Source of the DNA: Pleurodeles waltl
Lineage: Eukaryota > Chordata > Amphibia > Caudata > Salamandridae
DNA: 64,000 bases
Direction: 5' to 3'
Assembly: GCF_031143425.1 (NCBI RefSeq)
Contig: NC_090448.1
Location: forward strand, 329,790,177 to 329,854,176
The notes beneath the pieces were generated by a model. The model saw only the letters and a list, made by a program, of their open reading frames with translations. It was not told the origin of the DNA and searched no databases. Positions 1 through 10,715 of this stretch are shown piece after piece. Every line of letters begins with the position of its first letter. The first letter of the stretch is position 1. The position numbers and the translations under genes were made by a program.

Positions 1-2
1 CA

Positions 3-485
3 CCGGACACAAAAACTAAAAACTTCAACATTCTTAAGGAGGTCTTACAAAAACATCAGCTTTACATTAATGATAAGAAATTACGCAAACTCAGGAGAGA
101 TGATAATGACTACAAGAATGGCAGGGTTTTTACCTTTGCACGCAAGTTTGATAACCCCAAACTAGATACTAACAGGGAATCCTCAACCACTAAGAAAAAT
201 CTTTCTCACTCCAATGTCGCTACGAGCGACACGGACATTTCCAGTGCCTCTAGTGAGATGAGTGGAACTAGTGAAGACTCAAGGGACCAAGCATCATTAC
301 CTTCTTCCACACATAGGTCACCTTTTTTATTAGAACTGGAGAGATTTCAGAGGGGCCAAAAACAACCTCTAAGGAGAGAAGAAACAACCACAAGGCCACT
401 AGGCGGGGAAAGCACAAATACAAACACATACAGACGTCCAGAGGGCGTTGCCACACGCTCGACAACTCGCAGTGCTCAACAATGA
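3..485 (+). CDS. Upstream ORF of the Penelope-like element (5'-partial)
   Basis: Frame 3 is open from the first codon of the window (base 3) to the TGA at 483-485, so the ORF starts further left; an internal ATG lies at 258. The product is about 160 residues here, rich in K, R, S, T and N, with no domain I recognise. Its stop overlaps the ATG of the RT ORF in an ATGA arrangement (482-485). That fits either a two-ORF element using reinitiation or an ancestral single ORF broken by a frameshift; many vertebrate PLEs have one ORF with a lysine- and arginine-rich N-terminal part, so the second reading is quite possible. Confidence 0.55.
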   Translation, partial: PDTKTKNFNILKEVLQKHQLYINDKKLRKLRRDDNDYKNGRVFTFARKFDNPKLDTNRESSTTKKNLSHSNVATSDTDISSASSEMSGTSEDSRDQASLPSSTHRSPFLLELERFQRGQKQPLRREETTTRPLGGESTNTNTYRRPEGVATRSTTRSAQQ

Positions 486-2879
486 CTGATAAATGTGGAA
501 CAACGGGTTACATTCCCGATACCATTTCTATTGTCAATTTATCTTCCGTAACTCTGAATCCTAACCAAATGAACATCCTTAAAAAAGGATTAGGTTTTGT
601 ACCCACTACACTCCCTGGCTTTACACAACTTCATATCAGTCTTTTCAAGTTCATTCGTAAATGTAAACTCTTTAAATATTTCTATGACACAAACACCCCC
701 GGCCAGGTTACCACTGCTCTCTATCACACCCCTAGCACAATGACCATCAAGGATATTCAAACCTTACTTTCAATTGAGCACAATGAGGGTCCTATGCCAT
801 CACTCGCGGAGATCCTTACTGACCTAGATATAGTTCCCAACACTAAGACTATCAGTGGCCTTAAAACAACCTCCAAGTTCAAACCTGTAATATCCAGGGA
901 TTATGCTATCGACGCCTTCTACAATAGGGTCACTAGTGATCTTTATCATATGGAGGAACAATATTTGTTGGGAAAAAAGTCCATCTCCATGCATAACCTA
1001 ACTTTGGCCGAGAAGCATGCTTTACATTCCCTCGGTACTTGTAGGGACATAGTCATCAAGGAGGCAGATAAGGGTGGGAACATTGTGATTATGAACAGGG
1101 CAGATTACATATCCGAATTGGATCGTCAATTATCGGATAGCACTGCATATCTTAAACTCACCTCTAACCCTATGTCGGCAGTCAATAGATGCATTCTACA
1201 CAAACTTCAAACTTTTCTAAATCTTGATTTGATATCTGATATGGAGTTTAAATATCTATACAACAGCACACCTACTACACCATGTATATATATTCTACCG
1301 AAGGTACACAAAACGGGCAACTTTCCCCCTGGTAGACCTATCATTTCCAGCATTGGCTCCCCCACGGAGAAATTGTCGGAATACATGGACATCTTCCTCC
1401 AGCCTTTTGTCCAGAACCTACCCTCTTACATCAGGGACACCAAGGACTTACTGTGTAAAATTGCGGATGTTACTTCATTATACACTAGCATCCCAAGAGC
1501 TGAGGGTCTCTCTGCCATTCAACACTACCTTGATACCAGGGATGCCTCTTTATTGGACCACACCAATATGCTTTTGGACCTGATAAGTGTGGTCCTGGAT
1601 AATAACATTTTCTTGCACAATGGGTGCTGGTACCGTCAGATTCAAGGAGTGGCCATGGGGGCTAAGTTCTCGCCATCTTATCCCAATCTATATATGGGGT
1701 ACTTGGAAAAAATACATGTGTGGCGCTCCTGCCCCCCATCCCTGTCACAACACATTTTGTACTGGGGCAGGTATATTGATGATATCCTAGTGTTTTGGTC
1801 AGGCGATGCACCTTTTTTAACACTTCTCACAGAGCATCTAAATAACAACACTTTCAATATCAAGTTTACCCATGAGGCCAGTCAGTCCTCCATCAACTTC
1901 CTGGACCTCACCATATACATTAAACAGAGTACAATTTGCACCAAACTGTTCAGAAAACCGACAGCATGCAATGCTGTGCTGCATGCCACCAGCTCACATC
2001 CTAAGCCCCAAATTAATGCCATTCCATATGGGGAGAGCACGAGGATCCGCCGCAACTGCAGCAAGGATCAAGTGTTCCAAAAAGAACTGCATAACATGAA
2101 ACTACATTTCACTCATAGAGGCTATCACCCACAGACTCTCAATAAAGCATGCAATATGATTATGAAAACTAAACGTTCCACTTTACTTACCAACTCAAGG
2201 AGGGCTAGCGTACACAAACACATCTCTCTTGTTATTAAGCATAGTGCATTGAGATCCCAAGTTTTTGGTACCATCCGTAAACATTGGTCATTACTACTAA
2301 CGGATGACATACTTAAGAATGGTCTTACTGTAAAACCTAGCATCATTTACAAGAGGGGCACCACCCTACGGGACCAATTATGTCATAGTTTCATGCCACC
2401 AGAGAGCAGGGATACCTGGTTGCCGAAACCACCACCAGGCACATACAGATGTGGCCATTGTACCATTTGTGGGTATATTAAAAACAAGACAGTGAGTTTC
2501 CAATACAATACTCAGGTGACACACAAACAAACATTTCATCAATTGCAATTCAAGTTTTGTAGTCTATTGCATTATTTGTGTGTGTGGGCTCATTTATGTT
2601 GGAAGTACCATCCGACCACTAAAAGAGAGGATACAAGAGCACCTGAGGGCCATTCGATCATCAAACACCAATTATCCTTTTGCGACCCATTACAATGAGA
2701 CACATGGACACAGAGAAGTCTTGGACATTTCTATCCATGGGATTGACTCCCTAAACAAGACACCTCGTGGAGGTAACCGAACTTTGGCCCTGGGACGCCT
2801 TGAAAGCAGATGGAATATAAAACTACGAGCGGTAGAACAAGGCCTTAACATCCACAAGGACCACCATGTATTTCTTTAA
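482..2879 (+). pseudogene. PLE reverse transcriptase with C-terminal GIY-YIG endonuclease, frameshifted
   Basis: The first 738 codons (482-2698) hold a Penelope-type RT. Visible motifs are ILPKVHK near residue 270, the GRPIIS segment just after it, ADVTSLYTSIP near 328, GVAMGAKFSP near 389 and the catalytic RYIDDILV near 431, followed by a conserved NFLDLTIYI. Near base 2530 the coding frame jumps to frame 3, where GLIYVGS and an RPLKERIQEH helix (about 2586-2645) form the GIY-YIG nuclease that ends at 2879. The RT makes cDNA and the nuclease nicks target DNA. The shift separates the nuclease from the RT, so the copy cannot make the full protein. Both the RT catalytic aspartates and the GIY-YIG core are otherwise intact, so decay is moderate. 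Confidence 0.88.
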
Positions 2880-4116
2880 CTTTTGATACAATCTTATTGT
2901 CTGCCTAGGGAACGTTGTTTTTTGCTTGCTTTGTTCATCCTCTCTCTTTCCTACGTATATCATATAAATACATCTTTAATAGTACCTTGTGTCAGGGACA
3001 AAAATGACTGAATTCCCTTTAAATAATCTATATGTACATTTCTTTGTACTGTATACCTAATGGCCTTGTTTTTTCTTATATGTTTTTTCTTATATATTGT
3101 TGTTCATTGTCATATGCAATCGGATTTCTTTGTGTATGGAATTTTGTTTTTACTTAGTGTCTCTTTTGGTCTTTCTCTATAAAATTCTGGCTGAGGGATC
3201 TTTCTTTCATTTAACACTTTTTCTACGGGCACACTGCTTTGGGAGGAAATCCTAACTCCCGCTCATTTGTCTATACTAATTATTTCACCTTTTCTGATGT
3301 GGTTTTGTTTTGCAATGACTGTACTGTTACCGCGTTTTTCACTTTCAACATGGCGCCCGTTTTCGTACATGAACGTCGAGCAGAGTAGGCCCGTTGCATC
3401 TCTCTGGAGATTTCGGGTCCTTCTTCTATTTCATTGGTAGAGTGCGCCTATTTAGACGCTGACACTCACCGGGGCATTTTTCATATGAAGAGGCAGCGTT
3501 ATCATGCGCTGAAAATAAACATACACGATTCTACGTGTCCTGACTCTCGGATTCCTGGAGAGTACAGGTAAGGGAGAATACGTTATTCTGCTTGTTTTTT
3601 GCATTCTCTTAACTTAGGCCGACTTTTGGAATAACGGGAGACACGGGAAGGGAAATACTTTTTTCTTTTTAATATGTTTCGTGTTTTTTAACTTTCGAGT
3701 TTGGTCACACTATCGGAGCTTAAGACTCTATGTAACCGGGATGTCACACATCCTGTCCTCTACTCAGCCTTTATTAAGAGCTGCCCTAGTGAGCTTGGGT
3801 GTTGATATCATGTTGGGCTGCTGCTCATGTTTTTGTTTTCCTTTTACCCGATCTGGCTACACTTGTTTTGGACATGGCTCGTAGCCGTTCTTGCCCAACA
3901 TGGCAGACCATTTTTCTGCTCTTTTTCCGTTTACACACGAGTTCCTGCATATTCCAGTGATGCCCCTTTTATTTAAACCATCTCTTTCCCCCTACTGCAA
4001 GGGACGGTTTTACTCTCTGCTGGACTACTCATGTGTTGGTAGGAAAACATTTGCCTTTTTTACTCTCACCGTCTACCTTCTACACACATTTTTGGTGTTC
4101 GCTTCTTTACATTATA
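2880..4116 (+). other. 3' non-coding region of the PLE, part before the Tc1 insertion
   Basis: T-rich, without a convincing ORF. It contains a GC-richer stretch at about 3330-3560 and ends at the TA used by the Tc1 element (4115-4116). Short ORFs here are AT-rich noise. Confidence 0.5.
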
Positions 4117-4328
4117 CAGGGAGTGCAGAATTATTAGGCAAGTTGTATTTTTGAGGATTAATTTTATTATTGAACAACAACCATGTTCTCAATGAACCCA
4201 AAAAACTCATTAATATCAAAGCTGAATATTTTTGGAAGTAGTTTTTAGTTTGTTTTTAGTTTTAGCTATGTTAGGGGGATATCTGTGTGTGCAGGTGACT
4301 ATTACTGTGCATAATTATTAGGCAACTT
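4117..4328 (+). repeat. Left terminal region of the Tc1 element (outer TIR + inner direct repeat)
   Basis: The outer TIR is 4117-4141. An inner related copy (GTGCATAATTATTAGGCAAC...) sits at 4307-4328, about 190 bp inward. The outer and inner copies share the ATTATTAGGCAA core, giving the two-site IR/DR layout used by some Tc1 transposases, which bind both sites at each end. Confidence 0.85.
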
Positions 4329-4443
4329 AACAAAAAAAAATATATACCCATTTCAATTATTTATTATTACCAGTGAAACCAATATAACATCTCAACATTC
4401 ACAAATATACATTTCTGACATTCAAAAACAAAACAAAAACAAA

Positions 4444-5461
4444 TCAGTGACCAATATAGCCACCTTTCTTTGCAAGGACACTCAAAAGCCTGCCATCCAT
4501 GGATTCTGTCAGTGTTTTGATCTGTTCACCATCAACATTGCGTGCAGCAGCAACCACAGCCTCCCAGACACTGTTCAGAGAGGTGTACTGTTTTCCCTCC
4601 TTGTAAATCTCACATTTGATGATGGACCACAGGTTCTCAATGGGGTTCAGATCAGGTGAACAAGGAGGCCATGTCATTAGATTTCCTTCTTTTATACCCT
4701 TTTTTTGCCAGCCACGCTGTGGAGTACTTGGACGTGTGTGATGGAGCATTGTCCTGCATGAAAATCATGTTTTTCTTGAAGGATGCAGACTTCTTCCTGT
4801 ACCACTACTTGAAGAAGGTGTCTTCCAGGAACTGGCAGTAGGACTGGGAGTTGAGCTTGACTCCATCCTCAACCCGAAAAGGCCCCACAAGCTCATCTTT
4901 GATGATACCAGCCCAAACCAGTACTCCACCTCCACCTTGCTGGCGTCTGAGTCGGACTGGAGCTCTCTGCCCTTTACCAATCCAGCCACGGGCCCATCCA
5001 TCTGGCCCATCAAGACTCACTCTCATTTCATCAGTCCATAAAACCTTAGAAAAATCAGTCTTGAGATATTTCTTGGCCCAGTCTTGACGTTTCAGCTTGT
5101 GTGTCTTGTTCAGTGGTGGTCGTCTTTCAGCCTTTCTTACCTTGGCCATATCTCTGAGTATTGCACACCTTGTGCTTTTGGGCACTCCAGTGATGTTGCA
5201 GCTCTGAAATATGGCCAAACTGGTGGCAAGTGGCATCGTGGCAGCTGCACGCTTGACTTTTCTCAGTTCATGGGCAGTTATTTTGCGCCTTGGTTTTTCC
5301 ACACGCTTCTTGCGACCCTGTTGACTATTTTGAATGAAACGCTTGATTGTTCGATGATCACGCTTCAGAAGCTTTGCAATTTTAAGAGTGCTGCATCCCT
5401 CTGCAAGATATCTCACTATTTTTGACTTTTCTGAGCCTGTCAAGTCCTTCTTTTGACCCAT
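4444..5461 (-). pseudogene. Tc1-type transposase, broken by one stop and one frameshift
   Basis: Reads from the ATG at 5461 down to 4444. The N-terminal part holds a helix-turn-helix/paired-like DNA-binding region (LAEGCSTLKIAKLLKRDHRT). The catalytic part shows the first D in VLWTDEMRVSLDG, the second in the QDNAPSH block and the E in SPDLNPIENLW. Two lesions are visible: a TAG at 4805-4807 after LEDTFFK, and a one-base length change in the T-run at about 4698-4706 (A-run on the coding strand), after which the frame continues to the stop at 4444. The total length fits the ~340 residues usual for Tc1 transposases. The gene lies between the two IR/DR ends and is inactive, though only mildly decayed. 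Confidence 0.9.
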
Positions 5462-5477
5462 TTTGCCAAAGGAAAGG

Positions 5478-5679
5478 AAGTTGCCTAATAATTATGCACA
5501 CCTGATATAGGGTGTTGATGTCATTAGACCACACCCCTTCTCATTACAGAGATGCACATCACCTAATATGCTTAATTGGTAGTAGGCTTTCGAGCCTATA
5601 CAGCTTGGAGTAAGACAACATGCATAAAGAGGATGATGTGGTCAAAATACTCATTTGCCTAATAATTCTGCACTCCCTG
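5478..5679 (-). repeat. Right terminal region of the Tc1 element (inner direct repeat + outer TIR)
   Basis: Inverse of the left end: an inner copy at 5478-5499 matches 4307-4328 over 22 bp, and the outer TIR occupies about 5655-5679. The transposase start codon lies just inside the inner repeat. Confidence 0.85.
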
Positions 5680-6169
5680 TAGTACCGCAGCTTATATTTT
5701 TCATTATATTTTTTTCATAATGATTCTGAGGATTGTTTGGCACATTTTAGTTTCTTTGTGGACAATTTCTATGGGCATTGGCTGTCCCACTTCTGTATAT
5801 AGCATGCGCACTATTTCCAGTTTTTCCACTATTCTTTTTATTGTTTTTTGTTTAATCAGACTGTTGTCTGCACTCACCATTCACGTGGTATCTCTTCACT
5901 TCTTCAATTCTTTACACTAGCTGTATTTTCTCACCTCTGGCCTTAATCCATTGCTTTTGCCAGGGTGGAATTTTTTCTCTGTCTACGTGCTCAACTTTTC
6001 AGTAATGGGAGTATCTCTATTTAGACTATGCTTGCATGTCCTAGTTCCATGCATTCTATGTAGTAATCTTTTTGCTGCAACTTTAATTCTAATTAGATAC
6101 ATCTTTGTTTATTGTATCTACCAGGATGGTAGCTATTATTTTTAAGAGTGCCTATTTGTTTTTCATTTT

Positions 6170-6210
6170 CAGTCTTGAAAAAGTCCATTGGACGAAACAC
6201 GTGTTGGCTG
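6170..6210 (+). ncRNA. Decayed hammerhead ribozyme-like motif of the PLE
   Basis: The segment reads CTTGAAAAA, then GTCC-ATT-GGAC (stem II, 6183-6193), then GAAAC (6194-6198). The next eight bases ACACGTGT (6197-6204) are self-complementary and would form a helix III between two molecules. T6205 is a possible cleavage base, and 6206-6210 can pair with 6170-6174 as a short helix I. Minimal hammerheads of this design, which cleave as dimers, are known from Penelope-like elements. The CUGANGA core is damaged (C3 and G8 positions differ, one extra A), so this copy is probably inactive. Confidence 0.45.
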
Positions 6211-6964
6211 TTTCTCTACTCTGATATGCCTTTCCTAACATATGGACTTAATTTTCACTGAGCACTTATTGGATTTTTCCAACATTAAGGATTAAAGCAT
6301 TTTCTGCAACCTTATATATATTTCGGACTGATTATTGTGGAGTGCCCTGGTTGCTCTTTCTCTTTTGCATCCCCCACACTGGTACCAAGGTAATAACATT
6401 TGTAAAAAGTCTCCACATTGAAACATGATTTATCACTAAAATATCAGATTTAAATATATTTTGGAAATTCCGTCATTATTTCCTCCACAAATCAGCCTAT
6501 AAATTCTGAAAATAAACATATTATCATCTTAAATATTTACTCTCAATTTTGGTATACGTATACTAACTCATCCAATCAAAAGCTTCTAATTTAGTAGGCT
6601 GGGCTGCACACAGGAGATGTCAGGGAGACGGATCCTCTGGATTTGCACCTGTTCCCAATATGTCCACCTCCTGGCAGCTCCAAACTCTACTTGCTATTAT
6701 AGTACAGAGTTAAAGAATGGCCAAGCGGGGGATGGGGTTTTAGGTTGGGAACAGCAGGGAAGGAGACATGTGGAAGCAAGAGTTAAGAAAACAATAACAA
6801 GATTATGCACATTGACTTTCATAAACTTTGTTCCTAATATTTATATACTAAAAACATGAATGATCTAGAGCTTCTCTATAACATGACCTATTAGCTCTGG
6901 GTATCTGGAAAATAAAGAAGGATTATGCAAACTTCCATATGAGCGTTTTTAGAATAACATCTTA

Positions 6965-7600
6965 TGTTCTGAACATTGAATAACACTCTGCTGAATCTGG
7001 GATTCAAGAATACTATGAACAATGAATAACACTCCGTTGAATCTGGGTTTCAAGAATACCATGAACATTGAATAACACTCTGGTGATCTGGGTTTCATGA
7101 ATACCATGAACATTGAATAACACTCTGTTGCTAATTCATAACTCAAGATTCTAACGTCATTAAATGATCACGCACTCTGCCGATCTGTACTGTAGGAATT
7201 AAAGGCCAAAAATGAATTGCGCACACTGTTGCCGATTCGTACATCAAGATTCAAATGTCATGAAATGATTGCGCACTCTGCCAATCTGTACTGCTAGAGT
7301 TAAATGACATCAAATGATTGCGCACTCTGCTGATCTGTACTACAAGAGTTAAATGCCAGAAATTAATCGCGCACCCTGTTGCCGATTCGAACATCAAGGT
7401 TTTAATGCCAGGATACGATCGCGCACACGGACGATCCGAACTGTGAAAGTTAAATGTCAAGAATGAATCGTGCACACTGCTGCCGATTCAACCATCAAGG
7501 TTTTAAATGCCAATATACGATTGCGCACACTGCCGATCCGAACTGCAAAAGTTAAATGCCAAGAAAAGCATTGCACACGCGACGTAACCAAAAGGCCCAA
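6965..7600 (-). repeat. Tandem array A inside solo LTR A (~51-bp monomers, ~102-bp dimers)
   Basis: About a dozen diverged monomers of roughly 46-52 bp. In the right two thirds two types alternate: one carries TTGCCGATTCG and the other TGCCGATCCGAACT, each followed by an AAATG(C/T)CA block and a GCGCAC boundary. In the left third the monomer has degenerated to GAATAACACTCTG-type units. On the minus strand the monomers share the TTCTTGACATTT and GAATCGGCAA blocks with array B, but the period differs (51/102 bp here, 91 bp there). Confidence 0.85.
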
Positions 7601-7756
7601 AAACTCAAGTATTTCTGAAAACGGAGTCGGGAGCCTAACCAGAACTCCGCCTTACCGCCCTGCTTGAGGATCACCAAGAAAATGAAGACAGGGCCTGGAA
7701 ATCCTGGGTAGGCCTTCGGAACAGGAGCTCAGGAAAATGCTGCTGCTCTGCACCTG

Positions 7757-7804
7757 GACCTCTGAATAGTGAGCACGTGGAGCTGGGCTGGGTCCCTTAA
7801 ATAG
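7757..7804 (-). promoter_or_regulatory. TATA-type promoter of solo LTR A
   Basis: On the minus strand TATTTAAG (7804-7797) precedes, by about 30 bp, the block GTGCTCACTATTCAGAGGTC (7776-7757) that is identical in LTR B. The position of a TCACTAT initiator-like element 30 bp from a TATA-like box in both copies supports a conserved start site. Confidence 0.6.
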
Positions 7805-8094
7805 ACCCAGGCCCCGCCCACGTGCCACACCCAGCCAGGCTGCAGGAAGGGATTCTAGAAAGGCTTAGAATAGGGACCACACCCTAACCACACCTTGTAA
7901 TACTGCAGCAAAGCCTGTGAAAATGAGCAATATATTGCAAACCTCATTAATGATGTTTCAACATGAATCTCTGCAATGCAAAAGGTTAACATACTGCATT
8001 AATACATAATGCATGAATTATTCCATTTCACAAGAGTTAGTTTATTGCATTACGTCGCTCGTAGAGCGCGCACTGTCCTGATGTTGACAGGAGA

Positions 8095-9110
8095 GCTACT
8101 TACAAGTAGCTGGAGAGCTGCCAGTAGCTCTTGAGCAACTCACTGGAGAAGTCTGGATTATCTAATATCCAATACAGACACAGCTGGGCTCCAACCACTT
8201 AACCGCTTGGATTTGAAACTGGCCCCAAACCTTTTGTGAGATACCAGTGGAACGGTCACTCTTAGGTTATCAATTGGAACCCATAAAACCTGTGTCCAAT
8301 CAGATGCTGTTGCCAGGTTCTGGTTTCTTCAGAAGGATAAGCAAGATGTTGGGAATGGGCAGACAGCCCAAATCTTTGCCAAACGCACAGCTTTCACTGT
8401 GATACTAGCCACAGCCTTTGTTCCAGGGATACTATTTCACCAGGGTCACCTGCAGTGACAGAATCTTGCACGGAGGGTGAATAGGCATAAATCTCCCTGC
8501 TCCATTTGAGAAGAAGTGATTTCACTTAAATACATACACTTGGCTTTACAATGGTTTGAGCAGGGAAAACAAAGAAAAGCAACAGTGCAGGGGGACAAGT
8601 AGTGAGAGAAAATACAGCAGTTCAAATTACCACTAAAACCTATGGAGCACTCTATCACCTTAGTTGCTAAATATTTACCTCAGGGTTTCCACCTGTGATG
8701 TACCAAATCTCTACACATGCACATCAAATACAATCATGGGGAATCATGGTCCCTACCATGACACACTACATCAAAGTAAGCAGTGAGAGCAGGCAGGACA
8801 TCTTATCACTGGCGAGTAGGTAAAAAGAATCTGTTCCCTAGGACTTTTAATCAGACGCCAACAACCATTAGTGGTGTCAAGCCCCCTATTATGGGTGCAA
8901 TAGTACCTGTGTTAAAAAGCACCACTTAGCGCTGTACTCCTATTTCACGCACATAGTTTTATAGTCTATTGGTGAGAGCTATCCACAAAAAGGGTACTTG
9001 TGACAAGAGTCTCTAGTACAGGAAAACATTCTGAGTTAGACAGAATGAGACAATGAGGAGTTGGATTTCCACATAGACACTTCTTAAGAGTCTTCTGATC
9101 TCAAAACTTC
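8095..9110. other. Unassigned intergenic or intronic sequence
   Basis: No coding, terminal repeat or tandem structure recognised. A short AGTAGCT-rich stretch (8095-8140) contains small inverted repeats of GTAGCT. Confidence 0.4.
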
Positions 9111-9179
9111 ACCAGTCATTTGCTAGGTTTGGACCTGGGTTAAGTCATTCGTAAAACAAAATTATGTGGAAAGGCCTGG

Positions 9180-9545
9180 TGCTCACTTTTTATGGGCGAG
9201 CACAAAGTGCTCCGTCCATTCAGTAACCTCTCTTTGGGCTTCAAACCACGCCCATGCCACGTCAGTCACTTACATTGGTTCGTGGGCTTGCCTTTTAAAA
9301 TTTGCTTCCTTTCATTTGTGAAAGGCATGCATGCATCATGCCTTTTCCAGTGTTTAGCCCACCTACACAGCACCAGTAAAGCACCAAAAACATACGAGGC
9401 TCAATGTTTTCAGCCTGGAGTCCCGACTTCTTTATCTGTTTATTTTCTGCACAGCGCGATCAAGTTTTTTTTTTGCTTTACAACGCTAATAGCTCCAACT
9501 CGAACAAATGCGAGACCCGTTGCATTGAAAATGCTTGTTTGATCT
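9180..9545 (-). repeat. Dispersed repeat, copy 1
   Basis: The segment 9474-9537, read on the minus strand, matches 17989-18055: both contain GGGTCTCGCATTTG(C/T)TCGAG and GAGCTATTAGCGTTGTAA. The remainder (9180-9470) looks like repeat-derived sequence with a purine-poor tail. Extent beyond the shared segment is a guess. The 116-codon open frame over it has no recognisable product. Confidence 0.55.
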
Positions 9546-9559
9546 CTTAGGGGTTCAGA

Positions 9560-10600
9560 TACTATTCAGTTCCTGTAAAGGGTATGTCTGTGGTACTGTA
9601 GCTAACCCAGAGAGAGCCTGTAAAATCTTCTCAAAAGAGTTTTAAAACTCTGTAAGCACCATCCAGGCATCTCACAACTCAAACGCAGTGAACCCGAGCC
9701 ACTGCAATGTGACATGGCACGATATGGCCATTAACCCCACTCAGCTGTCCACAAGAATGGGCGCTGCCTTCTTGTTCAACCCAACTTGATGCCATCACAT
9801 AATCTGTAATATAGCCTGTATCACAAGGTTAAATCTCAAGATTGCTCAGCACAATGACATGGAAGGCACTGCAAAGGCCATTTTTTATTTGCAGAATACA
9901 TACTTAAGGTCCTACACGTAAGGGTGAGACCACTGCTCATTAATACTTAAAGCTGTCATGTGAAAGAGGAAATATTGATCTGGTGGGTGCACATTCCTCT
10001 AAGTGGCAGAGCAAACACATGATCACAGCAAAGTAAGTTCCTTACCTTGTAGAGCAGAGGGAAGGTTAGGCACGAGAGATTAGGCACCATTAAGAAGGTG
10101 AATATCCCTATCTCAATTGAAGGATTCAGCAAGTACATCAAAAGTGCTGGAAGGCGTTCCAGTATTTTCTCAATACTAAGGCCATTCTGGTTTTTCTTTC
10201 CTAGCAAGATATGGGTGCCAATTCAATTTTATTCCTAATTAGGAAAGCCTGTTGGGGGATTTAGATCTGTTCAGTACTAGAGAAAGTCAATCCTTTTGTG
10301 AAGGCAGTTAACATTAAGTTGAACTGTGCATAAGCAAAGGAATTATAAACTCTGTGAGTCTTCAGGAAACCTATGAGCATATTACATATATCAAACAAAT
10401 CAAAGACACATCAACACAGTTTGTCCTGTCTCTAAAAAATTCAGGGGGAAAAAAGAATAAATCCAAAAACAAATAAAACAAGTAACTGAACTCAACAGTG
10501 TGCAAACAGCATTGGGTTATTACAGATATTAAAAGATTTGAAGACACAACTTTTCTGATTTTGACTATCCAGTGGGTCAAAGTATGCAATGCTCATCATA
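9560..10600. other. Unassigned sequence
   Basis: No feature recognised on either strand. Short ORFs do not resemble known proteins. Confidence 0.4.
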
Positions 10601-10715
10601 AAATATTAGCAATATTGACAATTCATAGGAGTGTGGAGCCAGTGATCTGAATAAATTAGTGGTACATGCCCTATCTCTATATCACCATGCCCCTTGCTGT
10701 AGTAAAGCCTCCACG

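Larger units (their letters stand above)
4117..5679 (-). mobile_element. Tc1-type DNA transposon (DD37E), 1,563 bp, TA target duplication
   Basis: The element starts CAGGGAGTGCAGAATTATTA and ends with the inverse, flanked by TA at 4115-4116 and 5680-5681. The transposase is on the minus strand. After allowing for one frameshift, 37 residues separate the second D (in QDNAPSH) from the E (in NPIENLW), i.e. DD37E rather than the DD34E of Sleeping Beauty-type Tc1 elements; DD37E is the hallmark of the TRT group of vertebrate Tc1-like transposons. The insertion lies in the 3' region of the Penelope-like element and is therefore younger than it. Confidence 0.93.
1..6395 (+). mobile_element. Penelope-like retroelement (PLE), 5' end outside window, split by a Tc1 element
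   Basis: The element begins left of the window and reads on the plus strand. It carries an upstream ORF, an RT ORF with Penelope-type motifs and a GIY-YIG endonuclease, then a long AT-rich 3' region. A Tc1-type element occupies 4117-5679 in that 3' region, so PLE sequence resumes at 5682. I place the 3' end near 6395, after a decayed hammerhead-like motif and the AT-rich stretch that follows it; this boundary is an estimate. PLEs copy by target-primed reverse transcription and often carry hammerhead ribozymes in terminal pseudo-LTRs. This copy is dead: the RT and endonuclease are in different frames. Confidence 0.85.
6618..8089 (-). mobile_element. Solo LTR A (1,472 bp), perfect 5-bp target duplication GGAGA
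   Basis: Read on the minus strand, the LTR begins TGTCAACATCAGG at 8089 and ends CTGACA at 6618, so it has TG...CA ends within TGTCA/TGACA inverted termini. GGAGA flanks it on both sides (6613-6617, 8090-8094). It is homologous along its length to solo LTR B (12593-14375): both share the 5' end, a promoter block, a splice donor-like site, a tandem array and the 3' end. No internal retroviral or Gypsy coding sequence adjoins it, so it is a recombination product. Five-base duplications occur in Ty3/Gypsy and in some endogenous retrovirus groups; I cannot assign the family. Confidence 0.88.

Noticed and set aside
9192..9542. 116-codon plus-strand open frame
   Set aside because: Overlaps a dispersed repeat; no recognisable domain and composition follows the repeat.
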